NCBI GenBank assembly: GCA_946537585.1
Contig: CAMNFX010000067.1
Span: 1-7,304 of the forward strand
Direction: 5' to 3'
DNA length: 7,304 bases
From: an uncultured Lachnospiraceae bacterium
GTDB taxonomy: Bacteria > Bacillota > Clostridia > Lachnospirales > Lachnospiraceae
This document shows positions 6,263 through 7,304 of this stretch, one piece after another (the stretch's first letter is position 1; every line of letters starts with the position of its first letter). Position numbers and translations under genes: made by a program. Under the pieces are notes generated by a model. That model did not search any database and was not told the origin of the DNA. It saw nothing but the letters and a program-made list of their open reading frames with translations.

Positions 6263-6278
6263 TATGAAGTGTTACCGA

Positions 6279-6308
6279 TTGACTTTCCGGCACTATTCAG
6301 TCTAGAAT
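6279..6308 (+). promoter_or_regulatory. Promoter for the DeoR-family regulator
   Basis: TTGACT (6279-6284) and TAGAAT (6303-6308) each match the vegetative sigma consensus in five of six bases and are separated by 18 bases. A transcript starting near 6315 would have a leader of about 55 bases to the start codon at 6370. Confidence 0.65.
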
Positions 6309-6319
6309 GAAGTTGTCAA
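6292..6319 (-). promoter_or_regulatory. Promoter for the mtnK operon
   Basis: On the minus strand a perfect TTGACA (6319-6314) is followed after 16 bases by AATAGT (6297-6292), a four-of-six -10 box. It overlaps the divergent regulator promoter almost completely, so the two would compete for polymerase and could be repressed by one bound protein. The -10 is weak, as might suit a regulated promoter. The leader to 6262 is only about 23 bases, or about 47 to the alternative start at 6238. Confidence 0.5.
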
Positions 6320-6369
6320 TCAATGCTTTTGGCCCAACCCCGTTTTGATTTTTATCAAGGAGCCCAGAG

Positions 6370-7143
6370 ATGACCAAAAACGAACGACAGTCCATCATTG
6401 AAACCGAACTCAGCAAGCAGGGATATGTCCTGATCACTTCTTTAGGCGACAGGCTCGGCTGCAGCGAGGAAACCATCCGCCGGGATCTGAAGGAAATGGA
6501 GCTGGCCGGAAAGCTGACCCGCATCCATGGCGGCGCATATCTGATCGACCAGTATGATGTCAGTTATCCGGCAGAGCTCAGAAAAATGCAGTTCCCGGAG
6601 CTCAAGCGCAGTCTTGCCCAGACCGCGGTCAGGCACATCCGGAACAATGAATATATCATGCTTGATTCGAGCACGACCTGCCTTGCGCTTGCCTCCGAGC
6701 TGGTCAGCGCCAACCGCAAGGTGACTCTGATCACCAATTCTCTTCTGATCTGTGATTTCCTGAACAAAACAAGTTCCCAGGTCAAGCTGATCTGCACCGG
6801 CGGAGAGTTCCGCCGCCGTACCTCTTCCTTTACCGACTATCATACGATCGACACGATCTCCGGTTATCATGCGGACCGGTGCTTTATCAGCCCGCCGAAG
6901 GTCACTGTGGAATTCGGTCTGTCCGACAACGATTTAAGCGAGTCCCGTGTCAGAGAAAGCATGATCCGCCACTCGGAAAAGGTCTTTCTTCTGCTCGATC
7001 ACACCAAGTTCGGTCCGAGCGCCAACATTCACTTTGAAGGAATGGATCGTGTCAGCACGATCATTACGGATCAGCCGCTCACACCGGAATGGGAGGGTTA
7101 CGCCTCGTCCCACAGAATCAGCGTGGAATACTGCTTCCCGTAA
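6370..7143 (+). CDS. DeoR/GlpR-family transcriptional regulator
   Basis: The 257-residue protein has the usual family length and order. An N-terminal winged helix-turn-helix spans about residues 5-57, with the DeoR signature SEETIRRDLKEMELAGKLTR (32-51) followed by HGGA. A sugar-phosphate-sensing domain follows, with LDSSTTCLALASEL (98-111), TNS (122-124), CTGGEFRRRTSSF (142-154) and the late LLDHTKFG (208-215). Members usually repress sugar or nucleoside catabolic operons and release DNA when a phosphorylated sugar binds. Here the ligand may be a 5-thio- or 5-deoxy-pentose phosphate made by MtnK; this is inference from position. The start is supported by AAGGAG seven bases upstream. It is divergent from mtnK across 107 bases with overlapping promoters, so it probably regulates both itself and that operon. 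Confidence 0.93.
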   Translation: MTKNERQSIIETELSKQGYVLITSLGDRLGCSEETIRRDLKEMELAGKLTRIHGGAYLIDQYDVSYPAELRKMQFPELKRSLAQTAVRHIRNNEYIMLDSSTTCLALASELVSANRKVTLITNSLLICDFLNKTSSQVKLICTGGEFRRRTSSFTDYHTIDTISGYHADRCFISPPKVTVEFGLSDNDLSESRVRESMIRHSEKVFLLLDHTKFGPSANIHFEGMDRVSTIITDQPLTPEWEGYASSHRISVEYCFP

Positions 7144-7178
7144 AAGCAGAAACGATCTGACTTATCAATTAACAAAAG

Positions 7179-7196
7179 TTGTGGCTTTTTCCACAA
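7179..7196 (+). terminator. Weak hairpin after the regulator gene
   Basis: A perfect 6-base inverted repeat, TTGTGG/CCACAA, with loop CTTTTT lies 35 bases after the regulator stop. It is AT-rich at its base and lacks a T-tract after the stem, so it is at best an inefficient terminator. The rest of 7144-7304 shows no supported gene. Confidence 0.25.
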
Positions 7197-7304
7197 ATTA
7201 TCTTAACAATAAATAAGCTATTTTTCAATTCTCCGGCACACCGTTCATTCCTTGGCGAATAAACAAACCCCTTTGCCTTTCTGGCAGCTCCACAATAAAG
7301 AAAG

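Larger units (their letters stand above)
6277..6321. promoter_or_regulatory. Inverted repeat in the divergent control region, candidate DeoR-type operator
   Basis: GATTGAC (6277-6283) and GTCAATC (6315-6321) form a perfect 7-base inverted repeat with centres 38 bases apart, symmetric between the regulator and mtnK. Each arm contains the start of one divergent promoter's -35 box, so a protein bound to both arms would cover both -35 regions. The repeat may simply reflect two TTGAC -35 elements. The extra GA on each side is the only evidence beyond that. Confidence 0.4.

Noticed and set aside
6442..6870. Minus-strand open frame opposite the DeoR-family gene
   Set aside because: It is a shadow of the regulator, whose helix-turn-helix and sugar-sensing motifs define the real frame.
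7170..7304. Minus-strand frames open to the right edge
   Set aside because: The translations are short, stop soon and show no known C-terminus. A gene entering from outside cannot be supported or excluded.

Overview
The window looks like a chromosomal segment of an anaerobic Bacillota, probably class Clostridia and perhaps Lachnospiraceae. This rests on strong AGGAGG-type ribosome sites, base composition near half G+C with G/C-rich third codon positions, and the gene families present. No taxonomic marker gene is present, so the assignment is an inference.

The layout has two blocks. Block 1 (about 1-3735) is a three-gene operon on the minus strand. It runs from a mechanosensitive (MscS-family) channel with a long extra cytoplasmic domain (2188-3654), to a single-domain STAS anti-anti-sigma-like protein (1883-2176), to a 532-residue fusion of a STAS domain, an aminoglycoside-phosphotransferase-like kinase and an RsbW-like ATPase domain (212-1810). 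A strong hairpin terminator at 17-45 closes it. The channel's extra domain resembles an RsbW/SpoIIAB-type ATPase fold that has lost its ATP-binding residues. The operon therefore looks like a partner-switching circuit physically joined to a membrane-tension-gated channel. No sigma factor lies in the window, so the output is unknown. This is the most interesting part of the segment.

Block 2 (about 3728-7143) is a salvage locus. A DeoR-family repressor on the plus strand (6370-7143) is divergent from a minus-strand operon. That operon carries mtnK (S-methyl-5-thioribose kinase, 5036-6262), a decayed gene remnant (4496-4930), and a class II fuculose-phosphate-type aldolase (3800-4471), and ends at a terminator (3728-3763). 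A kinase plus a class II aldolase matches the 'DHAP shunt' that disposes of 5-methylthioribose or 5-deoxyribose. The isomerase MtnA that should act between them is not in this window. The shared intergenic region has overlapping divergent promoters whose -35 boxes sit in a perfect 7-bp inverted repeat, a candidate repressor site.

The remaining noncoding stretches are short (1-211, 3655-3799, 4931-5035, 6263-6369, 7144-7304). They hold the terminators, promoters and small repeats listed, and no recognisable RNA gene, CRISPR array or mobile element.
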